A stretch of DNA of 64,000 nucleotides from JAEVLT01 sp050496765 (lineage in GTDB: Bacteria; Bacillota; Bacilli; Bacillales; Cytobacillaceae): NCBI RefSeq assembly GCF_050496765.1, contig NZ_JBNWEO010000019.1, positions 62,001-126,000 on the forward strand, given 5' to 3'. The stretch's first letter is position 1, and each line of letters starts with the position of its first letter. The notes below the pieces were generated by a model. That model did no database searches. It was not told where the DNA came from and saw only the letters and a program-made list of their open reading frames with translations. Both the position numbers and the translations under genes were made by a program. Below are positions 7,827-17,360 of this stretch, piece by piece.

Positions 7827-7854
7827 CAAAAAACCCCGGGTCACCATCACCCGG
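7827..7854 (-). terminator. Terminator of prmC
   Basis: CCGGGT (7836-7841) pairs with ACCCGG (7849-7854); a run of A residues on the left gives a minus-strand T6. It overlaps the prmC stop. Confidence 0.75.
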
Positions 7855-8713
7855 AGCCAATCTCCGCAAAAATCATTCGATCCTTGCCATTGATATCATA
7901 AACAACCTCAACTTTTACCATTTCAAATGCTTTTTGAAAAAGCTCGGCTACCGCCTCGCTCTGACCGGCTCCCATTTCAAATCCAACCAAAGCCCTGTTT
8001 TTCAGCACGAGCGGCAATTCAAGCATAAACTTCCGATAAAAGTCCAAACCATCTGCTCCCGCAAACAACGCCCGGTGCGGCTCATGCTCCGTGACCACTT
8101 CCGACATCCATGTGCGGTCAGCAACCGGAATATACGGCGGATTTGAAACAATGACATCAAACCTCGTTCCGCTTTTGATAAACGGCTGAAGCAAATCGCC
8201 TTGGACAAAGCGGACATCTGCGCCGAGAGTGGCAGCGTTTTGCCGGGCAACTTCCAATGAGTCTGCGGCAATATCGGTTGCTGTCACATGGAGGTTCGGA
8301 TTTTCCAATTTCAACGTAACTGCGATTGCGCCACTTCCGGTACCAATATCGGCCACTTGAAGGTTCCCTTGATCCGGAAACCGTTTTTTGATTCGTTTTA
8401 CCGTTTCGAGAACAAGCTCTTCCGTTTCCGGTCTCGGGATTAATACCGCTTCATTCACGAGAAATTGGCGCCCGTAAAATTCTTCTGAACCCATGATGTA
8501 TTGCACGGGAACACCTTGCACATGTTGGCAAACTGCTTTTTCAAAATCAGTCCAGACCGGTGGCTCCAGCTCTTCCCGAATATTGGCAAACAGCTGCGCG
8601 CGCGACATGCCTGTATAATGGCGCAGCAGGAGTTCACCCGCATTTTCATCGCGATTGGCTTTTTTTAAAAAAGAAGAAGCCCACTGCAGAGCTTCATAGA
8701 TTTTTTTACTCAT
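7847..8713 (-). CDS. prmC: Peptide chain release factor N5-glutamine methyltransferase
   Basis: Methylates the glutamine of the GGQ motif in release factors using S-adenosylmethionine. The SAM site is seen as VADIGTGSGAIAVTL and the catalytic motif as SNPPYIP. The start at the ATG at 8713 (MSKKIYEALQWASSFL) overlaps the prfA stop by 8 bp and matches the B. subtilis protein; a TTG at 8728 would add five residues. Translational coupling to prfA is likely. Its product acts on the product of the adjacent prfA gene. Confidence 0.94.
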   Translation of the reverse strand: MSKKIYEALQWASSFLKKANRDENAGELLLRHYTGMSRAQLFANIREELEPPVWTDFEKAVCQHVQGVPVQYIMGSEEFYGRQFLVNEAVLIPRPETEELVLETVKRIKKRFPDQGNLQVADIGTGSGAIAVTLKLENPNLHVTATDIAADSLEVARQNAATLGADVRFVQGDLLQPFIKSGTRFDVIVSNPPYIPVADRTWMSEVVTEHEPHRALFAGADGLDFYRKFMLELPLVLKNRALVGFEMGAGQSEAVAELFQKAFEMVKVEVVYDINGKDRMIFAEIGSG

Positions 8714-9779
8714 TTGAGGCACTTTCAAGCTTTCTCGATTGGTCTTCCAGGATTAATGCATCGATAATCTCGTCAAGCTTGCCTGCTAAAATTTGATCCA
8801 ATTTTTGAATCGTTAACCCGATTCGATGGTCGGTCACACGGTTTTGCGGGAAATTGTATGTCCGGATCCGTTCGGAACGGTCGCCTGTTCCGACAGCCGA
8901 TTTCCGCTGCTGATCATACTCAGCTTGGGCCTCTTGCTGGAATTTATCATAAATTCGGGCACGGAGCACCTTCATCGCTTTATCGCGATTTTTGTGCTGC
9001 GATTTCTCATCTTGGCATGTCACGACGATTCCTGTTGGGATATGGGTCAGCCGCACTGCCGACATTGTCGTGTTAACGCTTTGTCCGCCAGCGCCGCTTG
9101 AGGCATACGTGTCAAAGCGGATGTCTTTCTCATTGATGTCCACTTCCACTTCTTCCGCTTCCGGCAGGCAGGCAACGGTCGCGGTAGATGTATGAATCCG
9201 GCCGCCTGATTCCGTTTCCGGCACACGCTGAACGCGGTGGGCGCCATTTTCAAATTTCAATTTTGAGTATGCACCCGTACCATTAATCATGAACGTAATT
9301 TCTTTATACCCGCCAAGCCCGGTTGGACTCGCATCGATCACTTCGGTTTTCCATCCTTGCGCTTCGGCGTAGCGGCTGTACATCCGGTACAGATCGCCGG
9401 CAAACAGCGCCGCCTCATCTCCGCCTGCCGCCCCGCGAATTTCGAAGATCACGTTTTTGTCATCATTCGGGTCTTTTGGAACTAGCAAAATTTTTAACTT
9501 GGCTTCCCATTCTACAATTTGCGTTTCCAGATCGCTTACTTCTTCCTTGACCATTTCACGCATTTCCGCGTCCAATTTCTCTTCAAGCATCGCTTTAGCA
9601 TCTTTCAACTGTTCGCGAACTTCTTTATATTGACGGTATGTTTGTACGGTTTCTTGCAAATTGGCTTGCTCTTTCGAGTATTCCCGCAGTTTTTTGGCAT
9701 CATTAATAATTTCCGGATCGCTCAAAAGCTCATTTAACTTTTCATACCGATCCTCAACCGATTGCAGTCGATCAAACAA
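8706..9779 (-). CDS. prfA: Peptide chain release factor 1
   Basis: Reads UAA and UAG stop codons and triggers peptide release. The 357-residue protein is full length: the codon-recognition PxT motif is PET in RVPETESGGRIHTS, and the catalytic GGQ is in SSGAGGQSVNTTMSAVR. The ribosome site is GGTGATAGAG before the ATG. It overlaps prmC at its 3' end. Upstream there is no gene for 610 bp, only 21-bp array 2. Confidence 0.97.
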   Translation of the reverse strand: MFDRLQSVEDRYEKLNELLSDPEIINDAKKLREYSKEQANLQETVQTYRQYKEVREQLKDAKAMLEEKLDAEMREMVKEEVSDLETQIVEWEAKLKILLVPKDPNDDKNVIFEIRGAAGGDEAALFAGDLYRMYSRYAEAQGWKTEVIDASPTGLGGYKEITFMINGTGAYSKLKFENGAHRVQRVPETESGGRIHTSTATVACLPEAEEVEVDINEKDIRFDTYASSGAGGQSVNTTMSAVRLTHIPTGIVVTCQDEKSQHKNRDKAMKVLRARIYDKFQQEAQAEYDQQRKSAVGTGDRSERIRTYNFPQNRVTDHRIGLTIQKLDQILAGKLDEIIDALILEDQSRKLESASNE

Positions 9780-9938
9780 CTCTCTATCACCTCTGGTTTA
9801 GTCCATAACATTCTAATTATAGTATAGGTGAATTTCACCGTCAAAACCAACCAACGACAAAATTTTTTCGATCTTCGCTAGACCGCGTGCTTCTCTTCGA
9901 AAGTTTTTCCATTTATTTGTTACGGCCTCCCGCACCTC

Positions 9939-10290
9939 ATCCGCGGAAAATCCTCGTTTATCCGTGAATATCAGCTCCGTATCCGCGAACATACTCTGTT
10001 TATCCGTGAAAAACTCACGTTTATCCGCGAAAATCAGCTCCGTATCCGCGAACTTTCCCCTTTTATCCGTGAAAAACCCTCGTTTATCCGCGAACATACT
10101 CTGTTTATCCGTATTTGGCACTTTTCCGTCAATTTTTTCCTTACACCAGGCCGGCACCCTTCACCGTATCCGTGGAAAATCCTCGTTTATCCGCGAAAAT
10201 CAGCTCCGTATCCGCGAACCTTCCCCTTTTATCCGTGAAAAACCCACGTTTATCCGCGAACATACTCTGTTTATCCGTATTTGGCACTTT
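9939..10290. repeat. Tandem array 2: 21-bp unit with core ATCCGYGAA, duplicated block
   Basis: ATCCG occurs at 9939, 9960, 9981, 10002, 10023, 10044, 10065, 10086 and 10107, then after a 61-bp step at 10168, 10189, 10210, 10231, 10252 and 10273. All other steps are exactly 21 bp. The second block is a diverged duplicate of part of the first, down to the end piece GTATTTGGCACTTTTCCG. The variable halves come from a small set (AATCAGCTCCG, ACATACTCTG, TTTCCCC, AAACCCTCG). It fills the gap between prfA and tdk, with no plausible gene inside. Confidence 0.92.
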
Positions 10291-10353
10291 TCCGTTACAT
10301 TAACGCCTCGCCCGCCTCGCCCACCATTGACTGATTTCCCTTTTTTATCGTTC

Positions 10354-10389
10354 AAAAAACCGCCCAAGTTTATAACCTGGGCGGTTTTT
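10354..10389 (-). terminator. Terminator of tdk
   Basis: AAAAACCGCCCA and TGGGCGGTTTTT form a 12-bp stem with U-tract, directly after the tdk stop at 10391. Confidence 0.88.
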
Positions 10390-10390
10390 C

Positions 10391-11011
10391 TTAAAAGGTA
10401 TTGGTTGTTTGTTTGTCTTCTTGCGAACGCTCCGTTGTTTTTGGAACTTCATGATGATGGCGGCAGCGCGGTTCATAGGCCTCTGCCGCGCCGACCAATA
10501 TAACCGGATCAAAATAAGAGGCGGGTTTTCCATCGATCAGCCGTTGCGTACGGCTTGCGGGCGAACCGCAAATCGTGCATACGGCTTGAAGTTTCGTGAC
10601 TTGCTCGGCAATCGCCATAATCGCTGGCATTTGGCCGAACGGTTCGCCGCGAAAATCTTGATCAAGTCCAGCAGCAATCACGCGGTAGCCACTGTCTGCC
10701 AGCTGCTGAATCACCCGAACAATTCCTTCATCAAAAAACTGGACTTCATCAATGGCCACAACATCAATTTCGGCTTCGACATGATGCAACATTTCAATGG
10801 AATGAGAAATGGGCTTGGCGATCAGGGATGTCCCATTGTGGGAGACGACCTCCCGATCACTGTAGCGATTATCCAATTTCGGTTTAAATACCGCGATTTT
10901 TTGTTTTGCAAATTCAGCCCGCCTCACACGGCGGATCAATTCCTCCGACTTGCCGGAAAACATACTGCCGCAGATAACCTCTACCCATCCGCTTTGCTTC
11001 ATTACATACAT
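10391..11011 (-). CDS. tdk: Thymidine kinase
   Basis: Phosphorylates thymidine in pyrimidine salvage. The 206-residue type II enzyme has the P-loop GSMFSGKSEELIRR, the DEVQFFDEG Walker B-like segment and a zinc lasso with CTICG and a later CRHHHEV. The ATG at 11011 (MYVMKQSGW) is chosen because the AAGGAG site is ten bases upstream and the start agrees with B. subtilis Tdk; the TTG one codon earlier is less likely. It is downstream of rpmE, the usual Bacillus order. Confidence 0.95.
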   Translation of the reverse strand: MYVMKQSGWVEVICGSMFSGKSEELIRRVRRAEFAKQKIAVFKPKLDNRYSDREVVSHNGTSLIAKPISHSIEMLHHVEAEIDVVAIDEVQFFDEGIVRVIQQLADSGYRVIAAGLDQDFRGEPFGQMPAIMAIAEQVTKLQAVCTICGSPASRTQRLIDGKPASYFDPVILVGAAEAYEPRCRHHHEVPKTTERSQEDKQTTNTF

Positions 11012-11120
11012 CAATCAGCGTCTCCTTCCATTCAAAAAGCACAAGCACAACTTTACTTTATCTTAACCGGAGGCAGTGCTCCCGAAACACATTTTAAATG
11101 AGGGTTCCCTTAAACTACAT

Positions 11121-11160
11121 AAAAAACAGGCAAGCCAACTTGCTACTTGCCTGTTTTTTT
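11121..11160 (-). terminator. Terminator of rpmE
   Basis: AAAAACAGGCAAG (11122-11134) pairs with CTTGCCTGTTTTT (11146-11158), a 13-bp stem with U-tracts on both sides. Confidence 0.88.
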
Positions 11161-11248
11161 CATTTTCGTTATTCAGAACTTGCGGGAGGGCAGCCACCCG
11201 CATTCAAACAGACAGCAGAAACAGAATGACCGCAGTCTGATCTTTCGC

Positions 11249-11455
11249 TTATTGCTGCTTAAGACCGTATTTTTTGTTGAAACGGTCAACACGTCCGCCA
11301 GCTTCAGCAAATTTTTGACGGCCTGTATAGAATGGATGGCATTCTGAACAAGTTTCAACACGCACCTCGTTTTTAACAGATCCGCTTTCAAATTGGTTCC
11401 CGCATGCGCAAGTCACCATTACTTTTTTATAATTTGGATGAATTCCTGCTTTCAT
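11249..11455 (-). CDS. rpmE: 50S ribosomal protein L31 (zinc-binding form)
   Basis: Large-subunit ribosomal protein of 68 residues. It is the C+ form: the cysteines in TCACGNQF and ETCSECHPFYTG would hold one zinc ion. Bacilli usually also encode a zinc-free paralog that replaces it under zinc limitation, not present in this window. The start MKAGIHPNYKKVMVTC is standard, with an AAAGGA-type site. It lies between rho and tdk with its own terminator. Confidence 0.96.
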   Translation of the reverse strand: MKAGIHPNYKKVMVTCACGNQFESGSVKNEVRVETCSECHPFYTGRQKFAEAGGRVDRFNKKYGLKQQ

Positions 11456-11612
11456 TCCTTTTCAGCTCCTTCCGCCCTGAATCTTTCGAAACAGAGTTAT
11501 CTAAATGCTTGCCTAAGTAAACAAGCACGAACTACTAAAAACACACTGTACACATTATAGCAAGCGAGGACCATTTTTGCAAGTTGCACATTCTCCTATT
11601 TTTCGGAAAAAT

Positions 11613-12878
11613 TTAGGATCTTCTTGCCTTCAGTTCTTCTCCCAATGCAGCAAAAAATTCTTCGTTGGACTTTGTCTGTTTCAATTTTTTCAAAAAGCGT
11701 TCGGCAAAGTCTGGGGAATCGGACATTGATTTGCGAATCGCCCATAGTTTGTCCAATTGGTCTTTTGGCAGCAATAGCTCTTCCTTCCGTGTTCCTGAAC
11801 GGCGAATGTCGATCGCCGGGAAAATCCTGCGCTCGGCAAGCGAACGGTCAAGGTGAAGCTCCATGTTGCCGGTACCTTTAAATTCTTCATAAATCACGTC
11901 ATCCATCCGCGATCCTGTATCCACTAAAGCCGTTGCGAGGATCGTTAAGCTGCCGCCTTCTTCAATATTGCGGGCTGCACCGAAAAACCGTTTCGGACGG
12001 TGGAATGCCGCCGGGTCAATCCCCCCTGAAAGCGTACGGCCGCTTGGCGGGATCACCAAGTTATAAGCACGGGCCAAACGGGTGATGCTATCCATGAGAA
12101 TAATGACATCGCGCTTATGCTCAACAAGCCGCATTGCCCGGTCAAGGACGAGTTCCGCCACCTTAATATGGTTTTCCGGAACCTCATCGAACGTGGAGCT
12201 GACAACATCGCCAGCAACGGAACGTTCAATATCGGTTACTTCTTCCGGGCGCTCATCGATCAAGAGCACAATCAATTCGGCTTCAGGATGATTGGCCGTG
12301 ATGCTGTTGGCAATTTCTTTTAGCAGCATCGTTTTCCCCGCTTTTGGCGGAGCGACAATCAAGCCCCTTTGACCAAAACCAACCGGTGCGATAACGTCCA
12401 TGATTCTCGTTGATAATGACTTGGAAGTTGTTTCAAGCTTCATTTGCCGGTTCGGGTAAAGCGCGGTCAAGGCCGGGAAGTGGACGCGTTCTTTTGCGGT
12501 TTCCGGGTCGTCACCGTTTACTGCTTCGACATGCAATAAACCATAATATCGTTCATTTTCCTTTGGTGGACGTACTTTGCCGGATACCTTGTCCCCATTT
12601 CGGAGGTCAAAGCGGCGAATCTGGGATGCCGAAATGTAGATGTCTTCAGAGCTTGGAGAGTAATTAATCGGTCGTAAAAAACCAAAGCCTTCGGATTGAA
12701 TAATTTCGAGAACGCCTTCCATAAAGAAATAACCCTGTTGTTCTGCACGAGCTTTTAAAATGGCGAAAATCAATTCTTTTTTGGTCAATTTGCTGTAATA
12801 GGAAACTTTGTATTCGCGTGCTAGCTCATAAAGTTCCTTTAGTTTCATATTTTCTAAACCTGAAATTGTGACTTCCAT
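11613..12878 (-). CDS. rho: Transcription termination factor Rho
   Basis: Hexameric RNA-dependent ATPase that ends transcription. The 421-residue protein carries the N-terminal helical domain (ENMKLKELYELAREYKVSYY), the RNA-binding cold-shock-like domain (EGFGFLRPINYSPSSEDIYIS), Walker A APPKAGKTMLLKEIA, Walker B DVIILMDSITRLARAYN, and the Q/R-loop region PSGRTLSGGIDPAAF. The ATG at 12878 aligns with B. subtilis Rho; a GTG two codons earlier shares the GTGGTG region. It is between glpX and rpmE as in other Bacillus. Confidence 0.96.
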   Translation of the reverse strand: MEVTISGLENMKLKELYELAREYKVSYYSKLTKKELIFAILKARAEQQGYFFMEGVLEIIQSEGFGFLRPINYSPSSEDIYISASQIRRFDLRNGDKVSGKVRPPKENERYYGLLHVEAVNGDDPETAKERVHFPALTALYPNRQMKLETTSKSLSTRIMDVIAPVGFGQRGLIVAPPKAGKTMLLKEIANSITANHPEAELIVLLIDERPEEVTDIERSVAGDVVSSTFDEVPENHIKVAELVLDRAMRLVEHKRDVIILMDSITRLARAYNLVIPPSGRTLSGGIDPAAFHRPKRFFGAARNIEEGGSLTILATALVDTGSRMDDVIYEEFKGTGNMELHLDRSLAERRIFPAIDIRRSGTRKEELLLPKDQLDKLWAIRKSMSDSPDFAERFLKKLKQTKSNEEFFAALGEELKARRS

Positions 12879-13194
12879 TTGCACACCACACTTTTAAAAT
12901 TTTCAATCTATTTCTGAAACGTTCGCTTTTTCCTCGTGCTTCAATAGCAGGAAAATCTGATAATAAAAGAATAAAAGAGGAATCGATCACTCATTTAATA
13001 GAAGGCGTCTTGAAGTATAGAAGAAAAGAAAGAAAAAAACAGTAAAAAACAAGTTCTATTTTACCCTGTTTTTCAAAAAATAATCAAGATCATTTTTATT
13101 GGAAAAATGCATTTCAGGAAGGAAACTTACAAATACGAGAGGCCGCCCATCTGCCTCTCGCGTTGTAAGGGTTTGCATGCTGATTAAAAATTTT
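12879..13194. other. Intergenic region between glpX and rho
   Basis: 316 bp without a gene. A weak hairpin, CGAGAGGC (13136-13143) with GCCTCTCG (13153-13160), lies after glpX and may end its transcript. The rest is AT-rich with A-runs near 13030; no clear promoter was identified. Confidence 0.5.
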
Positions 13195-14157
13195 TTATTT
13201 TATCACTAGATTGGGTTTCTTTTTCAAACTGTGCTGTCCATCAATGAAGCGAACTGTCCCGGACTTTGCCCGCATGACGACAGAATGGGTTAGCCCGTGG
13301 GAGCCGTTAAACTGGACGCCTTTCAGCAATTCGCCGTCCGTCACACCGGTTGCAGCAAAAATAGCGTCATCCCCTCTGACCAAATCTTCCATGCGCAAAA
13401 TTCGGTTGACATCGATGCCCATTTTTTCACAGCGCTCGATCTCCGCATCATTTTGCGGCAGCAAGCGCCCGATCAGTTCACCGCCAAGGCATTTTAACGC
13501 AACGGCAGCCAAAACGCCCTCCGGAGCACCGCCCGAACCGAAAAGAATATCGACTCCTGTGTGTTCAAACGCTGTATTAATGGCTCCTGCAACATCACCG
13601 TCATTGATCAGCTTAATTCTCGCTCCTGCTTCGCGAAGCTGGGCAATAATATGTTCGTGGCGCGACCGGTTTAAAACGGTTGCGACAACATCCTCAATGT
13701 CTTTGTTTTTGGCACGCGCCACCGCCTTTAGATTGTCAAGCACAGATGCGTTGATGTCTACTTGTCCAACTGCTTCCGGCCCGACAGCGATTTTATCCAT
13801 ATACATATCCGGTGCATGGAGAAGGTTTCCGTTGTCGGCAACTGCAATGACTGCCAGTGCATTCCAACCGCCTGAGGCAACAATGTTTGTCCCTTCAAGC
13901 GGATCGACGGCAACATCGACACGCGGACCATAGCCTGTACCAAGCTTTTCCCCAATGTACAGCATCGGTGCTTCGTCCATTTCCCCTTCGCCGATTACAA
14001 CCGTTCCTTTCATCGGTACTGTATCAAAAACATCCCGCATCGCGGTTGTGGCAGCGTCATCCGCCTCCGCTTTTTTTCCGCGGCCCATCCACCTTGCTGA
14101 AGCAAGTGCTGCTGCTTCCGTGACACGAACGAGTTCCATCGACAAACTTCTTTCCAT
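13195..14157 (-). CDS. glpX: Fructose-1,6-bisphosphatase, class II (GlpX type)
   Basis: Hydrolyses fructose 1,6-bisphosphate in gluconeogenesis. The 320 residues closely match Bacillus GlpX; metal-binding segments are GEGEMDEAPMLYIGE and VDVAVDPLEGTNIVASGG, and the substrate region is SGGAPEGVLAAVALK. The start at 14157 (MERSLSMELVRVTEAA) has GGGGGA nine bases upstream; a 13-residue N-terminal extension is rejected. It lies 75 bp downstream of murA. With fba and fsa nearby, this segment serves triose/hexose phosphate metabolism. Confidence 0.94.
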   Translation of the reverse strand: MERSLSMELVRVTEAAALASARWMGRGKKAEADDAATTAMRDVFDTVPMKGTVVIGEGEMDEAPMLYIGEKLGTGYGPRVDVAVDPLEGTNIVASGGWNALAVIAVADNGNLLHAPDMYMDKIAVGPEAVGQVDINASVLDNLKAVARAKNKDIEDVVATVLNRSRHEHIIAQLREAGARIKLINDGDVAGAINTAFEHTGVDILFGSGGAPEGVLAAVALKCLGGELIGRLLPQNDAEIERCEKMGIDVNRILRMEDLVRGDDAIFAATGVTDGELLKGVQFNGSHGLTHSVVMRAKSGTVRFIDGQHSLKKKPNLVIK

Positions 14158-14232
14158 CGGTTCCAATCCCCCAGTTTCTCTTCCGATTTCGTCCAAATTC
14201 GCTTTCTCTCTATCGTAATTGTGAAAAATGCA

Positions 14233-15522
14233 TTACGTATTCTTTAAATGTTCGAGTTCTTCTTTCGTCAACGCCTCGCGCCAGATGGTTGCGCCTAGGC
14301 CATTCAATTTTTCAACAAGATTGCTATAACCCCGGTCGATATGGTCTAGTCCGGTTACCTCGGTAATTCCTTCGGCCATTAAGCCGGCAATCACAAGCGC
14401 AGCCCCCGCTCTTAAATCGCTCGCTTTCACCTTTGCACCTTGAAGCCGAATCGGCCCATTGATGATCGCCGACCGTCCTTCAACTTTAATATTGGCGTTC
14501 ATTCTTCTGAGCTCGTCAATATGCTTAAAGCGGGCGCCATAAATCGTATCGGTCACAACGCTTGAGCCGGCCGCATTGGTTAAGAGCGCGGTGATTGGCT
14601 GCTGCAAATCTGTTGGGAAGCCGGGGTAAACGAGCGTTTTCACATCAACAGCCTTCAGCTGGTTTTGGCCTCTTTCAACAAAGATCTGGTCATCACCCGT
14701 TTCAATCTGAATGCCCATTTCGCGCAATTTGGCAATCAAAGATTCCAAGTGTTGGGGAATCACATTATCGATCAGCACCCCTTCACCGACGGCAGCCCCA
14801 ATGATCATATACGTTCCGGCTTCAATTCGGTCGGGGATAATCGTGTGGCGACAGCCATGCAAACGTTCTACCCCCTCAATCCGGATGACATCGGTGCCGG
14901 CTCCTTTTATTTTGGCGCCCATATTCGTCAGTAGTGTTGCAACATCGATGATTTCCGGCTCCTTCGCCGCATTCTCAATGATGGTTTTGCCTTTTGCCTT
15001 GACGGCGGCAAGCATAATGTTTATCGTCGCCCCGACACTGACAACGTCCAAGTAAATTCTCGCACCACGCAGTTCATCCGCCCTAAGGTAGATGGCTCCT
15101 TGCTCGTTTGTAATCCGGGCACCTAATGCTTCGAATCCTTTTATGTGCTGGTCAATCGGCCGTGGACCAAGATGGCAGCCGCCCGGAAGGCCAATGACAG
15201 CTTTTTTAAACCGGCCAAGCATCGCTCCCATTAAGTAATAAGAAGCCCTTAGCTTCTTCACTTTCCCATTTGGCAGCGGCATTGAAATCATTGCTGACGG
15301 ATCAACCGTCATTTCTCCATCTGAAAATTGAACGCTTCCGCCGATCTCTTCCATTAAACCCTTAAGAATTTCAACATCCGATATATCCGGTAATCCTTCA
15401 ATCGTAACGGGGGAGTCGGCCAAAATTGTTGCTGGAATAAGGGCAACTGCACTATTTTTCGCACCGCTGATTCTTACCGTTCCTTTAAGCGGGTAGCCCC
15501 CGGCGATTTTAAGTTTTTCCAT
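14233..15522 (-). CDS. murA: UDP-N-acetylglucosamine 1-carboxyvinyltransferase (MurZ-type paralog)
   Basis: Transfers enolpyruvate from PEP to UDP-GlcNAc, the first committed step of peptidoglycan synthesis and the fosfomycin target. The 429-residue EPT-fold protein has the catalytic-cysteine loop GGCHLGPRPIDQHIKG; the cysteine indicates fosfomycin sensitivity by family knowledge. Position between fsa and glpX matches B. subtilis murAB (murZ), the second of two paralogs in Firmicutes. The ribosome site is AAGGGAG. The main murAA copy would be elsewhere. Confidence 0.93.
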   Translation of the reverse strand: MEKLKIAGGYPLKGTVRISGAKNSAVALIPATILADSPVTIEGLPDISDVEILKGLMEEIGGSVQFSDGEMTVDPSAMISMPLPNGKVKKLRASYYLMGAMLGRFKKAVIGLPGGCHLGPRPIDQHIKGFEALGARITNEQGAIYLRADELRGARIYLDVVSVGATINIMLAAVKAKGKTIIENAAKEPEIIDVATLLTNMGAKIKGAGTDVIRIEGVERLHGCRHTIIPDRIEAGTYMIIGAAVGEGVLIDNVIPQHLESLIAKLREMGIQIETGDDQIFVERGQNQLKAVDVKTLVYPGFPTDLQQPITALLTNAAGSSVVTDTIYGARFKHIDELRRMNANIKVEGRSAIINGPIRLQGAKVKASDLRAGAALVIAGLMAEGITEVTGLDHIDRGYSNLVEKLNGLGATIWREALTKEELEHLKNT

Positions 15523-15739
15523 TTTCTGCTCCCTTCTATGCCTTACGCATGACCATGATGAGAAAATCTCTATAAAACGACCAATCTAGCCAGAGGGATA
15601 TTTTCCCATGCCAAAAAAGCGATTTCCGACAACTTGTCTATTTATATAGTTTACACGATTATTCCCATTTCATGTATCGATATTTAAAAAAGTTAATAGA
15701 AAATGGAATAAATACTTTTCTCGGGGCTCTGAGACGTGA

Positions 15740-16390
15740 TTAGGCGTTGTTTCGGGCATTCCAGTCTTTTAAAAATGCTTCAATCCCTTTATCTGTTAAT
15801 GGGTGGTGAAAAAGCGACATCAAGACTTTGTATGGAATCGTTGCAATATGGGCACCACGAAGCGCCGCTTCGGTCACATGCATTGGATGGCGGATCGATG
15901 CAGCGATAATTTCCGTTTCCAATCCATGCACAGCAAAAATGTCAGCGATGGTGGAAATAAGTTCAAGCCCGTTGTAACCGATATCATCCAATCTTCCAAG
16001 GAATGGGGACACATAGGTAGCACCGGCTCTAGCAGCAAGAAGTGCCTGGTTTGCACTGAAAATTAACGTAACGTTTGTCTTAATTCCTTCCTCGGAAAAA
16101 GCATGAACCGCTTTCAATCCATCCGGAGTCATTGGGACTTTAATCGTAATATTCGGGGCTATGGCTGCCAGTTCTTTTCCTTCTCTAATCATGCCTTCTG
16201 CATCAAGCGCGATGACTTCGGCACTGACAGAACCCGGAACAATCGCCGTAATTTCCTTTAAACGGTCGTGGAAAGAAATATTTTTTTCTTTTGCTACAAG
16301 AGACGGGTTCGTTGTTACTCCAGATAGCAAGCCAAGCGCATGCGCTTCTTTAATTTCATCAAGATTGGCAGTATCAATAAAAAATTTCAT
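15740..16390 (-). CDS. fsa: Fructose-6-phosphate aldolase / transaldolase-like protein
   Basis: Class I Schiff-base aldolase of the small transaldolase (TalC/FSA, YwjH) group, with 216 residues. The lysine forming the Schiff base lies in NITIKVPMTPDGLKA; other family segments are FFIDTANLDEIKEAHALG and TTNPSLVAKE. The ATG at 16390 follows GGAGGGG closely, so the longer reading to 16411 is rejected. Small proteins of this group may be true transaldolases or fructose-6-phosphate aldolases; sequence alone does not decide. It is downstream of fba, as in B. subtilis. Confidence 0.92.
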   Translation of the reverse strand: MKFFIDTANLDEIKEAHALGLLSGVTTNPSLVAKEKNISFHDRLKEITAIVPGSVSAEVIALDAEGMIREGKELAAIAPNITIKVPMTPDGLKAVHAFSEEGIKTNVTLIFSANQALLAARAGATYVSPFLGRLDDIGYNGLELISTIADIFAVHGLETEIIAASIRHPMHVTEAALRGAHIATIPYKVLMSLFHHPLTDKGIEAFLKDWNARNNA

Positions 16391-16458
16391 AAATTTCCCC
16401 TCCGAATACAATTTAATTTCGATTTGCTTTAATCTTCAATCAATTTACAACGTTTTGA

Positions 16459-16483
16459 AACCGTCCCTTAGCACAGGACGGTT
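16459..16483 (-). terminator. Hairpin downstream of fba
   Basis: AACCGTCC (16459-16466) pairs with GGACGGTT (16476-16483) twenty bases after the fba stop. The T-tract is weak, so it may be a partial terminator or processing stem. Confidence 0.5.
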
Positions 16484-16502
16484 CCAAACCATAAAAATTC
16501 AA

Positions 16503-17360
16503 TTAAGCTTTATTGGATGAACCAAATTCGCGGATTTTGCCGATGACTGTTTCTTTGATGGTTTCGCGAGCCGGTCCTAAATATTTGCGCGGATCGTACA
16601 CTTCAGAATCAGCAGCCAGCACTTCGCGAACGCGTTTTGCCGAAGCAATTTGGTTTTCTGTGTTTACATTGATTTTTGCCGTACCAAGGGAAACAGCTTT
16701 TTGAATATCTTTCGTAGGAATTCCAGTTCCACCATGAAGAACAAGTGGGAGACCGGTGATATTTCCAATTTCTTCCATTTCTTTAAAACCAAGGTTTGGT
16801 TCGCCTTTGTACGGGCCGTGAACAGAACCTAAAGCAGGTGCAAGGCAGTCAATGCCTGTCCGTTTCACAAGCTCTTCACATTCTTTTGGATCGGCATAAA
16901 TAATGCTTTCGCCGACAACATCGTCTTCTTGGCCGCCGACTGTTCCAAGCTCTGCCTCAACAGAAACGCCTTTAGAGTGAGCATAGTCGACCACTTTTGC
17001 AGTAATTTCAATATTTTCTTCAAACGGATGATGGGAGGCATCAATCATAACGGAAGTGAATCCGGCATCAATGGCTTCTTTACATTTTTCAAAGCTGGAG
17101 CCATGGTCAAGATGAATGGCAACTGGAACGGTAATTTTCAAATCTTCCATTAAGCCTTCTACCATTTTTACAACCGTTTTGAAGCCGCTCATATAACGGG
17201 CTGCGCCCTCAGACACTCCAAGGATTACAGGAGATTTTTCTTCTTCAGCTGCTTGAAGAATCGCTTGGGTAAATTCAAGGTTATTTAAGTTGAACTGCCC
17301 AACAGCGTAACGTTCTGCTTTCGCTTTCTTCAGCATTTCAGTCATTGAAACTAAAGGCAT
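16503..17360 (-). CDS. fba: Fructose-bisphosphate aldolase, class II
   Basis: Zinc-dependent cleavage of fructose 1,6-bisphosphate in glycolysis. The 285 residues are typical of Bacillus FbaA. Metal and catalytic segments are AIHLDHGSSFEKC, VEAELGTVGGQED and LVLHGGTGIPTKDI. A strong AAGGAGG lies before MPLVSMTEMLKKA. It sits between spo0F and fsa in the conserved order and has a downstream hairpin. Confidence 0.96.
   Translation of the reverse strand: MPLVSMTEMLKKAKAERYAVGQFNLNNLEFTQAILQAAEEEKSPVILGVSEGAARYMSGFKTVVKMVEGLMEDLKITVPVAIHLDHGSSFEKCKEAIDAGFTSVMIDASHHPFEENIEITAKVVDYAHSKGVSVEAELGTVGGQEDDVVGESIIYADPKECEELVKRTGIDCLAPALGSVHGPYKGEPNLGFKEMEEIGNITGLPLVLHGGTGIPTKDIQKAVSLGTAKINVNTENQIASAKRVREVLAADSEVYDPRKYLGPARETIKETVIGKIREFGSSNKA

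Noticed and set aside
9813..10157. Repeat protein with DKRGFFADK-like units in array 2, and its plus-strand counterpart
   Set aside because: Same reason: the 21-bp repeat keeps frames open, there is no ribosome site, and the block structure follows DNA units and not codons.
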